Origin: Manganibacter manganicus
Lineage (GTDB): Bacteria; Pseudomonadota; Alphaproteobacteria; Rhizobiales; Rhizobiaceae
Length of the DNA: 64,000 nucleotides
Assembly: GCF_002075885.1 (NCBI RefSeq)
Contig: NZ_MDET01000004.1
Location: forward strand, 87,725 to 151,724
Direction: 5' to 3'
Positions 1 through 12,041 of the stretch are shown here, piece after piece. The translations under genes and the position numbers were made by a program. Every line of letters starts with the position of its first letter. The first letter of the stretch is position 1. The notes below the pieces were generated by a model. The model ran no database searches. It saw only the letters and a program-made list of their open reading frames with translations, and was not told the DNA's origin.

Positions 1-936
<936 letters not shown>

Positions 937-1094
937 TCAGTGCAAGTATTGTCGCTTGTTCCAGCCGGATGCCTGGGCATTAACGGGCGGTAAAATGTTA
1001 TCTGCGTAGGATCCCGAATTGCCGATTGTCGGAAGAGGGTATCTTGCCGCTTGGTATCGAGCCCACACGCAGGATTGGCTGGAGAGAGCCAGGC

Positions 1095-1964
1095 ATGAGA
1101 AACCGGCGCGGACGCCATAATGTTGCCGATGCGATCTTTGCTGACGAGATAGGGCTCGAGTATGGCATTTATGATCCGTTTCGGCTGCGTAGTGCCTATC
1201 AGCCGATATTCAGGCCATGTGGTGGACAACTGGTTCCGGTTGCGGTCGAAGCTTTGATCGAGCCGCATATTGCCGGCAAGGCTACGCCGGCGACGGAATT
1301 CTTTGCCGGAATTGAGCCAGCCGATCGTCTCTTCGTCGAAAACATGTGCCGAACCCTGCATTTGCACAATTTCCGCAATGTCGGCGCCGAGGGCTTCGAT
1401 CTCTTTTTCAACTACGATCCGCGTGTCAACGACGATCCGCGGCGGGCGCTCGCCGAGATCCGTTTCATGGCGTATCATCTTGAGGAGTATGATCTGCATC
1501 CGCACATGCTGGTGTGCGAGATCACCGAAAAAGGTGCGCCGGATGCCGGTGTGTTGCGTGCGCTGGTGCACGAATTGCGCCGCCACGGCATTCGTATCGC
1601 GGTGGACGATTTCGGTGCTGGCCATTCGACCGACGAGAGACTTCGGCTTGTCGAGCCCGACATCGTCAAAATCGACGGACACTGGTTCGCGCAACTGTGC
1701 GGCAACGCGGCGGCCGGCAGATTGTTCGGTTCGCTGGTTGCGCTGTTGCATGGACAGGGCGCCAAGGTGCTGGTGGAGGGCATAGAGGAACCCACGCAAT
1801 TGCGGCTGGCGCTTGATAGCGGCGCGGATTTGTTGCAGGGCTTTTTGATGGCGCGACCGGCACTTGCCGGCACCATTTTCCGCGACGACGCATTGGAAAT
1901 CGCGGCAATCTTGGCGGAAGGCGACAATGTCGTTCCGCTGCGGCGAAAACGCCAGTTTCGTTGA
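1095..1964 (+). CDS. Stand-alone EAL-domain c-di-GMP phosphodiesterase
   Basis: A 289-residue protein consisting of little more than one EAL domain, predicted to hydrolyse cyclic di-GMP in the cytosol. The motifs are slightly divergent but the usual acidic residues remain: EAL at 52-54, an Asn in FFNYDPR, CEITEKG, DDFGAGHST, the Lys in VKIDG, VEGIEEP and LQGFL. No sensor or membrane segment is visible, so it must be controlled by expression or a partner. The ATG at 1095 is preferred over a TTG at 1026 because GGAGAGA lies about ten bases upstream. Enzymatic activity is plausible but unproved. Confidence 0.85.
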   Translation: MRNRRGRHNVADAIFADEIGLEYGIYDPFRLRSAYQPIFRPCGGQLVPVAVEALIEPHIAGKATPATEFFAGIEPADRLFVENMCRTLHLHNFRNVGAEGFDLFFNYDPRVNDDPRRALAEIRFMAYHLEEYDLHPHMLVCEITEKGAPDAGVLRALVHELRRHGIRIAVDDFGAGHSTDERLRLVEPDIVKIDGHWFAQLCGNAAAGRLFGSLVALLHGQGAKVLVEGIEEPTQLRLALDSGADLLQGFLMARPALAGTIFRDDALEIAAILAEGDNVVPLRRKRQFR

Positions 1965-2039
1965 TCGACACCTCACAAGAATTGACTGGATCGGGCCATG
2001 GCGCCAGCGCAATAGTGGCGCCGCATCAGGAGGCGACCC

Positions 2040-2651
2040 ATGACCAAGCTTTACGGAATGACCGATAGCGGCAATTGCTACAAGCCACGGCTTCTGATGG
2101 CCAAGCTCGGCATTCCGTTTACCCATGTCGAGGTGAACTCGCATACCGGCGGCACGCGCAAGCCGGAATATCTCGCCAAGAATCCCAACGCCATGGTGCC
2201 GCTGCTGGAACTGGACGACGGGCGCCGTCTGGCCGAGTCCAACGCCATTCTGCTTTATCTCGGCGAAGGCACCCGGTTTGTCCCGGCCGACAGTTATCAG
2301 CGGGCGCTTGTCCATCAATGGCTGTTCTTCGAGCAGTACAGCCACGAGCCCTATATCGCGGTGCGCAAGATGCTTCTGACCGTTCCCGAACGAGCCAGGG
2401 ATGCGACGCCGGAACGGCTTGCCACGACACTGGAGCGCGGCAACAAGGCGCTTGGCGTGATGAACGGGCATCTTGCCGATCATGCCTTCTTTGCTGGCGA
2501 CGCCATCAGCGTGGCCGATATCGCGCTCTATGCCTATTCACATACCGCGGAGCGGGGCGGCTTTCAGCTCGACACCTATCCGGCGGTGGCGGAATGGCTG
2601 AAGCGGGTGAGGGCCGATCCAGGCCATGTGCCACTGGAATGGCTTCCCTGA
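2040..2651 (+). CDS. Glutathione S-transferase family protein
   Basis: A 203-residue cytosolic GST. The N-terminal thioredoxin-like half carries YGMTDSGNCYKPRLLM with a candidate catalytic Ser10, NPNAMVPLLE with the cis-proline, and LAESNAI for glutathione binding. The all-helical half has FFAGDAISVADIALYAY, the usual N-capping box. An AGGAGG ribosome site sits just before the ATG. The natural electrophile is unknown. The gene stands alone and ends shortly before a bidirectional terminator shared with the cold-shock gene. Confidence 0.93.
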   Translation: MTKLYGMTDSGNCYKPRLLMAKLGIPFTHVEVNSHTGGTRKPEYLAKNPNAMVPLLELDDGRRLAESNAILLYLGEGTRFVPADSYQRALVHQWLFFEQYSHEPYIAVRKMLLTVPERARDATPERLATTLERGNKALGVMNGHLADHAFFAGDAISVADIALYAYSHTAERGGFQLDTYPAVAEWLKRVRADPGHVPLEWLP

Positions 2652-2679
2652 GCCGTCCACCCAACTTTCGGGAATCAAA

Positions 2680-2703
2680 AAAGGCGGGAAATTTCCCGCC
2701 TTT
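2680..2703. terminator. Bidirectional terminator between the GST and cold-shock genes
   Basis: A perfect 24-base palindrome (AAAGGCGGGAAA followed by its reverse complement) lies between two converging genes. Its A-rich and T-rich edges supply a short U-tract on either strand. Confidence 0.75.
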
Positions 2704-2873
2704 CGAACAAGGCTTGGTAGCCTGATGGGAGCGATTGGGTCGGGCCGGCAGGCAATCTGCTGCTTCGGCTTGTCGGTTCCTTCACACTCCGGCGCGCTTT
2801 ACGCACGACCGCCAGTACATCCGTGACTTGCCGCACGCCCCGAGCTATCGCCCGACGCGCGCCCTTTGCAAAA

Positions 2874-3086
2874 TCAGGCTGCCTTGCTCAGAGATCCAGC
2901 GGACGACTTGCCGGTGCGGCGGTCCTGCTCGATCTCGTAGTTGATCTTCTGGCCTTCGACCAGCGAGCCGAGGCCCGCGCGCTCGACAGCGGAGATGTGG
3001 ACGAAAACGTCCGGGCCGCCGGCGTCGGGCTGGATGAAGCCGAAGCCCTTGGTGGCATTAAACCACTTGACCGTTCCTGTTGCCAT
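2874..3086 (-). CDS. cspA: CspA-family cold-shock protein
   Basis: A 70-residue single OB-fold cold-shock domain that binds single-stranded RNA or DNA and melts mRNA structure. RNP1 (KGFGFIQ) and RNP2 (VFVHISAV) are intact, and the N-terminus [15 protein letters not shown] is canonical. The start at 3086 is set by this N-terminus and an AAGGA ribosome site; upstream in-frame sequence does not resemble the family. About 240 bases separate it from the divergent gene, leaving room for the long 5-prime leader often seen on cold-shock mRNAs. Confidence 0.96.
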   Translation of the reverse strand: MATGTVKWFNATKGFGFIQPDAGGPDVFVHISAVERAGLGSLVEGQKINYEIEQDRRTGKSSAGSLSKAA

Positions 3087-3325
3087 TTCGATAGTCCTTC
3101 GTGTCTGCCTTGTTTGTGGTCGGGCCACAGCCCTTCCGACGGGTATCGAGATTTTGGAGATAGACGTCAGCAAACGCGAAGAACGCGTGGCCCGTATCGA
3201 TCGGCCGAAATATCAATGAAGCCCATATAATGGCCCTTTACGCCAAAAACAAGGCCGAAGCCGAATGCGCCGTGCAACTGTTGCCGGTGCGGCGCGTTGA
3301 GCCGGAACATCACAGAGCAAAGCAT

Positions 3326-3670
3326 ATGCCGATGAAATCTCCTGCCGTTAAAACCGCAGTGCTGACCGCCTGTCTCTGCGTGATGGCCGGCCAGGCCCTG
3401 GCGATTTCGCGCCATGACCCGACGCGCACGAGCTGTGATCGGGTCCATGCGGCCATTGCCAGCGAGGGCGCGGTGATCCTGCGTTACCCTTCGCCGCGCA
3501 ATCCGAGCCTCACGCTTTATGACCGCTATGTCGCCAGCGCCCGCTTCTGCAACGGGGGCGAGGTTCTGGATCGCGCCTTCGTGCCAAGCGCGGACGCCAG
3601 GGCTTGCCCGGTCTTCAAATGCAAGGTTCATGAACCGCACGACCGTTTCCGCCGCTTCCTGCGGCCTTGA
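3326..3670 (+). CDS. Small secreted protein of unknown function
   Basis: A 114-residue protein starting MPMKSPAVKTAVL with a Sec signal peptide ending near GQALA. The mature part has four cysteines (in TSCDR, ARFCNG, ARACPV and FKCKV), suggesting two disulphides in the periplasm. I do not recognise a characterised family, though similar short secreted proteins occur in rhizobial and Brucella-like genomes. It converges with the alkyl-DNA repair gene, with 12 bases between stop codons. An ATG at 3332 is an alternative start. Confidence 0.7.
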   Translation: MPMKSPAVKTAVLTACLCVMAGQALAISRHDPTRTSCDRVHAAIASEGAVILRYPSPRNPSLTLYDRYVASARFCNGGEVLDRAFVPSADARACPVFKCKVHEPHDRFRRFLRP

Positions 3671-3682
3671 CCTGAAACGCCA

Positions 3683-4264
3683 TCAAAAGGCAAATGCCGT
3701 TTGCGCCGAGGGCGGCGGGCCGAGATGCACGCCTTCCAGCGCCAGCATTTTCTCTTTGGCGGTTGAGCCGCCAGGCGCGGAAAAACCGCCGATCTTGCCT
3801 CCGGTCGCGTGGATGCGATGGCAGGGCACGACCAGCGGCACCGGATTGGCGCCAAGCGCGGCACCCGTCTCGCGGGCAAGGCCGGCATGGCCGGCGCGGC
3901 TGGCCAGTTCGCCATAAGTGACCGCCTCGCCGAAGCCGAGCTTGCGCGCGGCCGTATAGACCGCCAGCCGGAAATCATCGATCCCGGCCAGATCGACCGG
4001 AACGCCCGAGAAATCCACTGCTTCGCCCCGCGCATAGGCCTTGATGGATGCGATCAGGCTCGCGACCCATTCCGGCTCTGCGGCAGTGCCGGGCGTAATT
4101 CCGGTCATGCGCATGAGCCTGCGCTCGACGTTTTCGCGCTTCCACTCGGCCAGGCAAAGCCGGGTAAGGCCCGCCGCGCTCCATGCAAGGCCCATGAAGC
4201 CAAGCGCCGTCTCGAATACCGCCGTGCCGAGCGTTTCGCCGCCGCTGGTTCCTGCATCGCTCAT
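3683..4264 (-). CDS. ogt: Methylated-DNA-protein cysteine S-methyltransferase
   Basis: A 193-residue suicide DNA repair protein that moves alkyl groups from O6-alkylguanine to its own cysteine. The PCHR active site is present with Cys148, preceded by YGELASRAG and the winged-helix AALGANPVPLVV, and followed by IHATGGKIGGFS. The N-terminal part (1-85) is the poorly conserved regulatory domain. The start is the ATG at 4264 with GGAGACC upstream; no Ada-type activator domain is fused, so it is the Ogt type. Confidence 0.94.
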   Translation of the reverse strand: MSDAGTSGGETLGTAVFETALGFMGLAWSAAGLTRLCLAEWKRENVERRLMRMTGITPGTAAEPEWVASLIASIKAYARGEAVDFSGVPVDLAGIDDFRLAVYTAARKLGFGEAVTYGELASRAGHAGLARETGAALGANPVPLVVPCHRIHATGGKIGGFSAPGGSTAKEKMLALEGVHLGPPPSAQTAFAF

Positions 4265-4431
4265 GTCCGGTCTCCATTTTTCCGGTACAAATCGGGAACA
4301 GTATGGCATGAACAGCCCGGTTTCACCACCCGAAAGCAAAGCATTTCCTCAAAGCCCGCCCCCCGATTGCCGGATTCAACCGGCTCATGTAAGGAAGTTT
4401 TCACGACCCCACCAACGAACCCGAGCGCAGC

Positions 4432-5265
4432 TTGCCGGCACGACAGCACATATTTCCGATCTGCGCGCTCCTGGCTGCTGTGGCTCTTGGCGGCTGCACC
4501 TCGACGATGCCGGTCAAGACCGAGGCCAGTTTCGCTCCCAATGGCGGTGAAGATGCCGGGTCGACGCTGTCTCTGCCTGAAACCGTGGCCGTGCTGCCCA
4601 CGTCTTCCGGTCTCGATGTCGCGGGTGCGGTTGCCGTGGCGCGCAATGATGCCGCCGCGCAGCCGGCGGCCGCGACAATTCCCGCACCCGCCGCCTTTGC
4701 CGGGTCGACGCCGGATGCCGGCGTGCAACTGGCCGCTTTTCCGGCAACTCCGACCATGGCCGCGCCCGAAGCCGCTGCCGGAGGCGCAAGTCATGGTGTC
4801 ATCGACGGGCTGATCGCCAAATATGCCGCGCTTTACGATGTGCCTGAAACACTGGTGCGCCATGTCGTCAAGCGCGAAAGCACCTTCGATCCGACCGCTT
4901 ACAATCGCGGCCATTGGGGGCTGATGCAGATCAAGCACGCGACGGCGCGCGGCATGGGCTATGACGGGCCGGCAAAAGGCTTGCTCGATCCTGAAACCAA
5001 CCTGAAATATGCGGTGAAATATCTGCGCGGGGCCTGGCTGGTGGCGGGTGGTGATGCCGGCCGCGCCGACCGGCTCTACCAGACAGGGTATTATTATGCC
5101 GCCAAGCGCAAGGGCCTGCTGGACGAAACCGGACTGGGCCGGGACCGCCACCGCATGAAATCTGACACGACCAGCCTTATTCCAGTGGCCGGGCAGATCG
5201 ATGTGCCGGTCACGCCTGTGACAGCGCCGGTGCCGGCCTTCGTTTCCACGACGCCGGGCGCCTGA
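4432..5265 (+). CDS. Lipoprotein lytic transglycosylase (SLT domain)
   Basis: A 277-residue protein with a lipoprotein signal ending LGGC, lipidated Cys22, then an Ala/Pro-rich linker to about residue 120. An SLT goose-lysozyme-like domain follows: LIAKYAALYDVPETLVRHVVKRES, whose Glu is the probable catalytic acid, then FDPTAYNRGHWGLMQI and YLRGAWLVAGGD. It should cleave peptidoglycan glycan strands from the periplasmic face of the outer membrane. TTG is the start, since an in-frame stop at 4390 blocks any earlier one and the lipobox sets the N-terminus. Confidence 0.88.
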   Translation: MPARQHIFPICALLAAVALGGCTSTMPVKTEASFAPNGGEDAGSTLSLPETVAVLPTSSGLDVAGAVAVARNDAAAQPAAATIPAPAAFAGSTPDAGVQLAAFPATPTMAAPEAAAGGASHGVIDGLIAKYAALYDVPETLVRHVVKRESTFDPTAYNRGHWGLMQIKHATARGMGYDGPAKGLLDPETNLKYAVKYLRGAWLVAGGDAGRADRLYQTGYYYAAKRKGLLDETGLGRDRHRMKSDTTSLIPVAGQIDVPVTPVTAPVPAFVSTTPGA

Positions 5266-5322
5266 GCGCGGGCGATCATGACCTCGCGTCTCGTTGTTGG
5301 CTTTTCCACCGATGCTTTGCCG

Positions 5323-5631
5323 TCAGGTCCTGAAAATAGACAGGATTTGGCTGTCCTTGAAACGACCGGGTTCATAAGGCTTGCATTTGAAATTTTTGCA
5401 TGAGCCTTCGGTGAAGAAGAGCGCATGAAGGTCTCGATGTGGGATCAGGAACAGGCAATAAAACATGGCGAGTGCCAGTGGTACACTGCGATAGCCCTTT
5501 ACCGTTCCGTCGCTGGTCAGTGGTTCGCCCGCGAGTTCCCCGGCGAGCTGATGGATGAGATCGGTAATACGGCCAAGCGCGGCATCGGCTTCGGGATTGG
5601 GCTTGAATTCCGATTTTGATTTTCTTGACAC
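5323..5631 (-). CDS. Hypothetical protein, 102 residues
   Basis: Starts at GTG 5631, preceded by AAAGGAAAATAC, a good ribosome site that an in-frame ATG at 5739 lacks. The N-terminal half is charged (SRKSKSEFKPNPEADAA) with a probable amphipathic helix (ITDLIHQLAGELAGE); the C-terminal half has a hydrophobic patch (LALAMFYCLFLIPH) and two cysteines. No family is recognised. Codon quality is moderate and the complementary strand is also open, so this is a probable rather than certain gene. Confidence 0.5.
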   Translation of the reverse strand: MSRKSKSEFKPNPEADAALGRITDLIHQLAGELAGEPLTSDGTVKGYRSVPLALAMFYCLFLIPHRDLHALFFTEGSCKNFKCKPYEPGRFKDSQILSIFRT

Positions 5632-6120
5632 GTATTTTCCTTTCAAGCTTGAAGGTTTGGGGTTAAGCCGGCTGCGCGGATTTCGGGCGCAGTTCGGCGT
5701 TCCCGGCGTTTTCGCGCCGGGTTGCGGGAAGCGACGCATGGCATTGCGCCTGATTGATTAAGTAGTGACGCTCCGCCATGCGCCGCCGGCGTTTCTACCC
5801 TTACCTTTCCCGGCCCATCGCCCTTGAATGAAAGGACGCGAGCATCTCAAGTCCGGTTCGGGCCGGGCGGTTCCGTTCACTGCAACGGATAACGCACCCG
5901 GCGCCACACTTGCCTGGATGCTCGAGTGTGCACACCCGTTCCCGCTGGCAAGCTGCTGCGACGGATTATGGGGGAAGGATGCCGGGTGTGGATAAAAAGG
6001 CGGCGGAAAGAAAAAACAATTTCGTAAGATATTGATACAAAATACTTTTAATTGATGTCGACGATATTTTTATCCCCGTATTGATGACGGGGGCTCTGGA
6101 TTTTCTATCCGATTCCGCGC
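5632..6120. other. Gene-free stretch with two nested hairpins and an AT-rich tail
   Basis: No convincing coding sequence. It holds two adjacent inverted-repeat structures (5839-5924 and 5931-5990) followed by an AT-rich segment (about 6005-6085). A structured RNA is possible; see the separate entry. Confidence 0.7.
5839..5990. ncRNA. Candidate structured RNA or double hairpin element
   Basis: First element: CGAGCATC (5839-5846) pairs with GATGCTCG (5917-5924); inside it CAAGT (5848-5852) pairs with ACTTG (5908-5912), GCCGGG (5862-5867) with CCCGGC (5897-5902), and CCGTT (5873-5877) with AACGG (5884-5888). All four helices are nested around a six-base loop. Second element: CACACCCG (5931-5938) pairs with CGGGTGTG (5983-5990), enclosing TTCCC/GGGAA. 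Strand and identity are unknown; no match to tmRNA, SRP RNA or RNase P RNA was recognised. Confidence 0.4.
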
Positions 6121-6330
6121 TTAATCCGCATCCTGCCGCAAGACGTCGAGCGTGCGCGGGGAAGGCAGGTGGCCTTGCCAATCTTCAAAGGCAAACGCGA
6201 GGGCGACTGAGGCTTCCCGCAGCGCCTCATCGAGCGTATCGGCGACGGCGGTGACACCTGGCACATCGGGAAAGGACACACCATAGCCGCTGTCCGCGTC
6301 CTTATGGATGAGGGCGATATAGTGGGTCAT
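6121..6330 (-). CDS. hicB: HicB-family antitoxin, short form
   Basis: A 69-residue protein with the HicB fold signature IALIHKDADSGYGVSFPDVPGVTAVADTLDEA, the RNase-H-like domain that neutralises the HicA mRNA interferase. It ends straight after this domain and has none of the C-terminal DNA-binding region found in full-length HicB proteins, so autoregulation may be lost. It follows hicA on the same strand. With the damaged hicA, the pair looks like a decaying toxin-antitoxin locus. Confidence 0.75.
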   Translation of the reverse strand: MTHYIALIHKDADSGYGVSFPDVPGVTAVADTLDEALREASVALAFAFEDWQGHLPSPRTLDVLRQDAD

Positions 6331-6359
6331 TGGCCAATCCCTCGGCCATCCGGCCTGTG

Positions 6360-6521
6360 CTAAGAACGCACCGTGCCGGCAGGTATATCCTTGCGAGGAT
6401 GTGTCACGATCATCGTCCGCCCATCGGCGTGGCGATATTTGTGATGGAAGCCACGCGCAGATGCCAGCGCAAAGCCATCCTTCTGCAACCGCTTGATGAT
6501 ATCGCGGCTATCCTTCAGCAT
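6360..6521 (-). pseudogene. hicA: HicA-like mRNA interferase, apparently frameshifted near its C-terminus
   Basis: ATG at 6521, eleven bases after the carB stop on the same strand. It encodes MLKDSRDIIKRL, the HicA catalytic region ARGFHHKYRH (second His of HH is the usual catalytic position), then HPRKDIPAGTVRS and a TAG stop at residue 54. The missing tail is recognisable in the next frame (AQAGW), which is also hicB's frame, so a small indel probably truncated the toxin. Intact family members usually run several residues further. Whether the 53-residue product is active is open. Confidence 0.65.
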
Positions 6522-6531
6522 CAATCAGCTT

Positions 6532-10032
<3,501 letters not shown>

Positions 10033-10229
10033 GGCGGGTCCGTTCGTCGTCATTGGCCCTACGCAAAATTCCGGCGCGCGGTATCTCCATTTCGCGCAAA
10101 ATGCGCGGCGGAGGTCCGGCCGGTGCACAGGGAGTTTCAAAGTGTCAGGCTAAGCGCGCCTTATAGGGGAGGATGCGGCGCGATGTAACCCCGAAAATAG
10201 GGGCAATTTGCCCCGCCTGTGCAAAGCCG

Positions 10230-10268
10230 GTCGAGGGGCCGCTCAAGGGGCCGCTCACGGGGCCGGGT
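10230..10268. repeat. Short tandem repeat, about three units of 12 bases
   Basis: The unit AGGGGCCGCTCA occurs twice in a row and a third, decayed copy (CGGGGCCGGGTCA) runs into the arsR stop codon. Just left of it, GGGGCAA (10200-10206) and TTGCCCC (10208-10214) form an inverted repeat. Confidence 0.6.
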
Positions 10269-10615
10269 CAGCGGACGGGTTCGGTCGCCAGCGCCGGTTT
10301 GCCGGCGGCTGCGATGACACTGTCGAGCAGGCCGGGAAACAGCCGGTCGAGTTCCTCGCGGCGCAGCGTGGTGAAGCGGCTGGTGCCGACCGCCTCGGTG
10401 CGGGTGATGCCGGCCTCGCGCAGCTTGGCAAGGTGGTAGCTCAGATTGGTTTTCGACGAGCACAAATCCATGAAATGGCCGCAAGGGACCGGCCCGCCGT
10501 TCTTGCGGGCAAGCTCGGCGACAATGGCGAGCCGTGTCGGATCGCCCAGCACCGCGAGCACATTGGGCAGTGCGATCTGGTCGGCATGGGGGTGCGGAAG
10601 GAACATGATGCCCAC
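10268..10615 (-). CDS. ArsR-family winged-helix regulator
   Basis: A 115-residue repressor-type regulator. The DNA-binding part is clear: ALPNVLAVLGDPTRLAIVAELARKNG, then CSSKTNLSYHLAKLREAGITRTEAVG and the wing SRFTTLRREELD. Three cysteine/histidine residues (PCGHFMDLC) precede the recognition helix, but the classical ELCVCDL metal box is absent, so the signal may not be arsenic. It diverges from an MFS transporter, with a matching operator between them. The ATG at 10606 is an alternative start. Confidence 0.87.
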   Translation of the reverse strand: MGIMFLPHPHADQIALPNVLAVLGDPTRLAIVAELARKNGGPVPCGHFMDLCSSKTNLSYHLAKLREAGITRTEAVGTSRFTTLRREELDRLFPGLLDSVIAAAGKPALATEPVR

Positions 10616-10771
10616 GAATTAAGCACAATTCCCCTCGATTTCAACGTTACGGCTTTCGCGGCAAGATTGCATCACCCTGCCGGACCGCAAGCCGTGCTGA
10701 CACGAGCCTGTCAGGAGCCATGGATTATTTATCTCCCGGCGCATTGACTTGCCGCCACCTTATATCCAATT

Positions 10772-10789
10772 GTTCAATTGATTTTGAAC
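10772..10789. promoter_or_regulatory. Probable ArsR operator in the divergent arsR/MFS promoter
   Basis: GTTCAA (10772-10777) and TTGAAC (10784-10789) form a perfect six-base inverted repeat spaced by six bases, 14 bases before the MFS start codon. Symmetry, spacing and place suit a winged-helix dimer repressing the transporter. Confidence 0.6.
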
Positions 10790-10802
10790 TAAGGATAATC
10801 CC

Positions 10803-11978
10803 ATGGACAAGCGCCTCATCTGGCTGGCGGTCGGATCCTTCACCATTTCGACCGAAGGCTTCGTCATTTCCAGCCTGCTTCCCGATATTGCGGCCGATGC
10901 CGGCATTTCGCTGCCGCTCGCCGGCAGCCTTATCACCGTCTTTGCCCTTGCCTATGCCATCGGCGCGCCTGTGCTGGCCACGCTGACCGGCGAATGGGAT
11001 CGCCGCCGTGTCATCCTGTGGACGCTGGGCTTCTTCGTGCTCGGCAATGTGGTGGCCGCGCTTTCGTCTTCCTTTGCCATGCTGATGCTGGCCCGCATCG
11101 TCATGGCGCTGTCGTCTGGCTTGTTTGCCGCGACTGCGCAGGCGACCGCCGTTGCGCTGGTCGACGAGCATCATCGGGCGCGCGCCATTGCGGTTGTGGT
11201 GGGCGGCACCACAGTTGCGGTTGCGGCCGGTGCGCCGCTCGGCGCGCTGGTGGCGGCATTCGCCGGCTGGCGCGGCACGTTCTATGCCATCGCCATTTTC
11301 GGCGCGCTTGCCGGCGCAGTGCTGGCGTGGCGGCTGCCGCGCGGCCTTTCCGGTACCCGCCTGTCGCTGAGGACGCGCCTTGCCGCCGCCATGCGACCCG
11401 GCGTGCGGCCAATGCTGGCGACGACGCTTTTGTGCCTGACCGGCGCCTTCACCATCTTCTCCTATATCGCACCGCTGGCGGCTGAAACGGCCGGTCTCGG
11501 CGAAATGGCGCTGCCCGGCCTGCTGCTGGCCTTCGGCGTCGGCGCGGTGATCGGCAACATTGCAGGCGGACAGGCCGCCGACCGTTTTGGTGCGGCTCGC
11601 ACCGTTGGCTGGACGCTGGGGCTGCTCGCCGTGATCCTTGCGCTCTATTCGGCGGTGCCGCTTTTGCCGCATGTGCTGGCGGCGCCCGCCCTGTTTGCGC
11701 TGACCGCGCTTTGGGGCGTGGTCGGCTGGGCGTTCCCGCCGGCACAAGCAAGCCGCATCGTGCGGCTGGCGCCGGAGGCCGCGCCTTTGGTGCTCTCGCT
11801 CAACGGTTCGGCGCTCTATTTCGGCGTGGCGCTGGGCGCAGTGGTTGGCGGACTGGTGCTGAAATTCGGCACGGCCGCGGACCTTGGCATTGCCAGCGCG
11901 CTGTTTTCGCTGGCCGCACTGGGCGTGCTGGCCGTCTCGCGGCTGTCGACCCGCTCGGCGGCGATCCCTGCGGAATAG
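10803..11978 (+). CDS. MFS efflux transporter, DHA1 type
   Basis: A 391-residue inner-membrane protein with twelve predicted helices. The signature between helices 2 and 3 is LTGEWDRRRVIL, an acidic variant of GxLaDrxGRrr, and helix 5 contains the antiporter-like GAPLGALVAAFAGWRGTFY. The family exports drugs, sugars or arabinose-like compounds with proton exchange; the substrate is unknown. Control by the divergent ArsR protein is inferred from the GTTCAA-N6-TTGAAC operator at its promoter. Confidence 0.9.
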   Translation: MDKRLIWLAVGSFTISTEGFVISSLLPDIAADAGISLPLAGSLITVFALAYAIGAPVLATLTGEWDRRRVILWTLGFFVLGNVVAALSSSFAMLMLARIVMALSSGLFAATAQATAVALVDEHHRARAIAVVVGGTTVAVAAGAPLGALVAAFAGWRGTFYAIAIFGALAGAVLAWRLPRGLSGTRLSLRTRLAAAMRPGVRPMLATTLLCLTGAFTIFSYIAPLAAETAGLGEMALPGLLLAFGVGAVIGNIAGGQAADRFGAARTVGWTLGLLAVILALYSAVPLLPHVLAAPALFALTALWGVVGWAFPPAQASRIVRLAPEAAPLVLSLNGSALYFGVALGAVVGGLVLKFGTAADLGIASALFSLAALGVLAVSRLSTRSAAIPAE

Positions 11979-11996
11979 GCAAGTGGGATTATGTAT

Positions 11997-12029
11997 AGGC
12001 AAAGGGCGGCCCGCTGCCGCCCTTTGCCT
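11997..12029. terminator. Hairpin terminator between the MFS gene and the DHFR-like gene
   Basis: AGGCAAAGGGCGGC (11997-12010) and its exact complement (12016-12029) make a 14-base-pair stem with a five-base loop between converging genes; no long U-tract follows. Confidence 0.65.
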
Positions 12030-12041
12030 GTAAGTCTGCGC

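Noticed and set aside
2683..2700. Palindrome as a regulatory operator
   Set aside because: It lies between two converging genes with A/T-rich edges, so a terminator explains it better.
10725..12002. A 425-codon Arg/Gln/His-rich open frame on the minus strand
   Set aside because: Antisense to the MFS transporter and low-complexity in composition.
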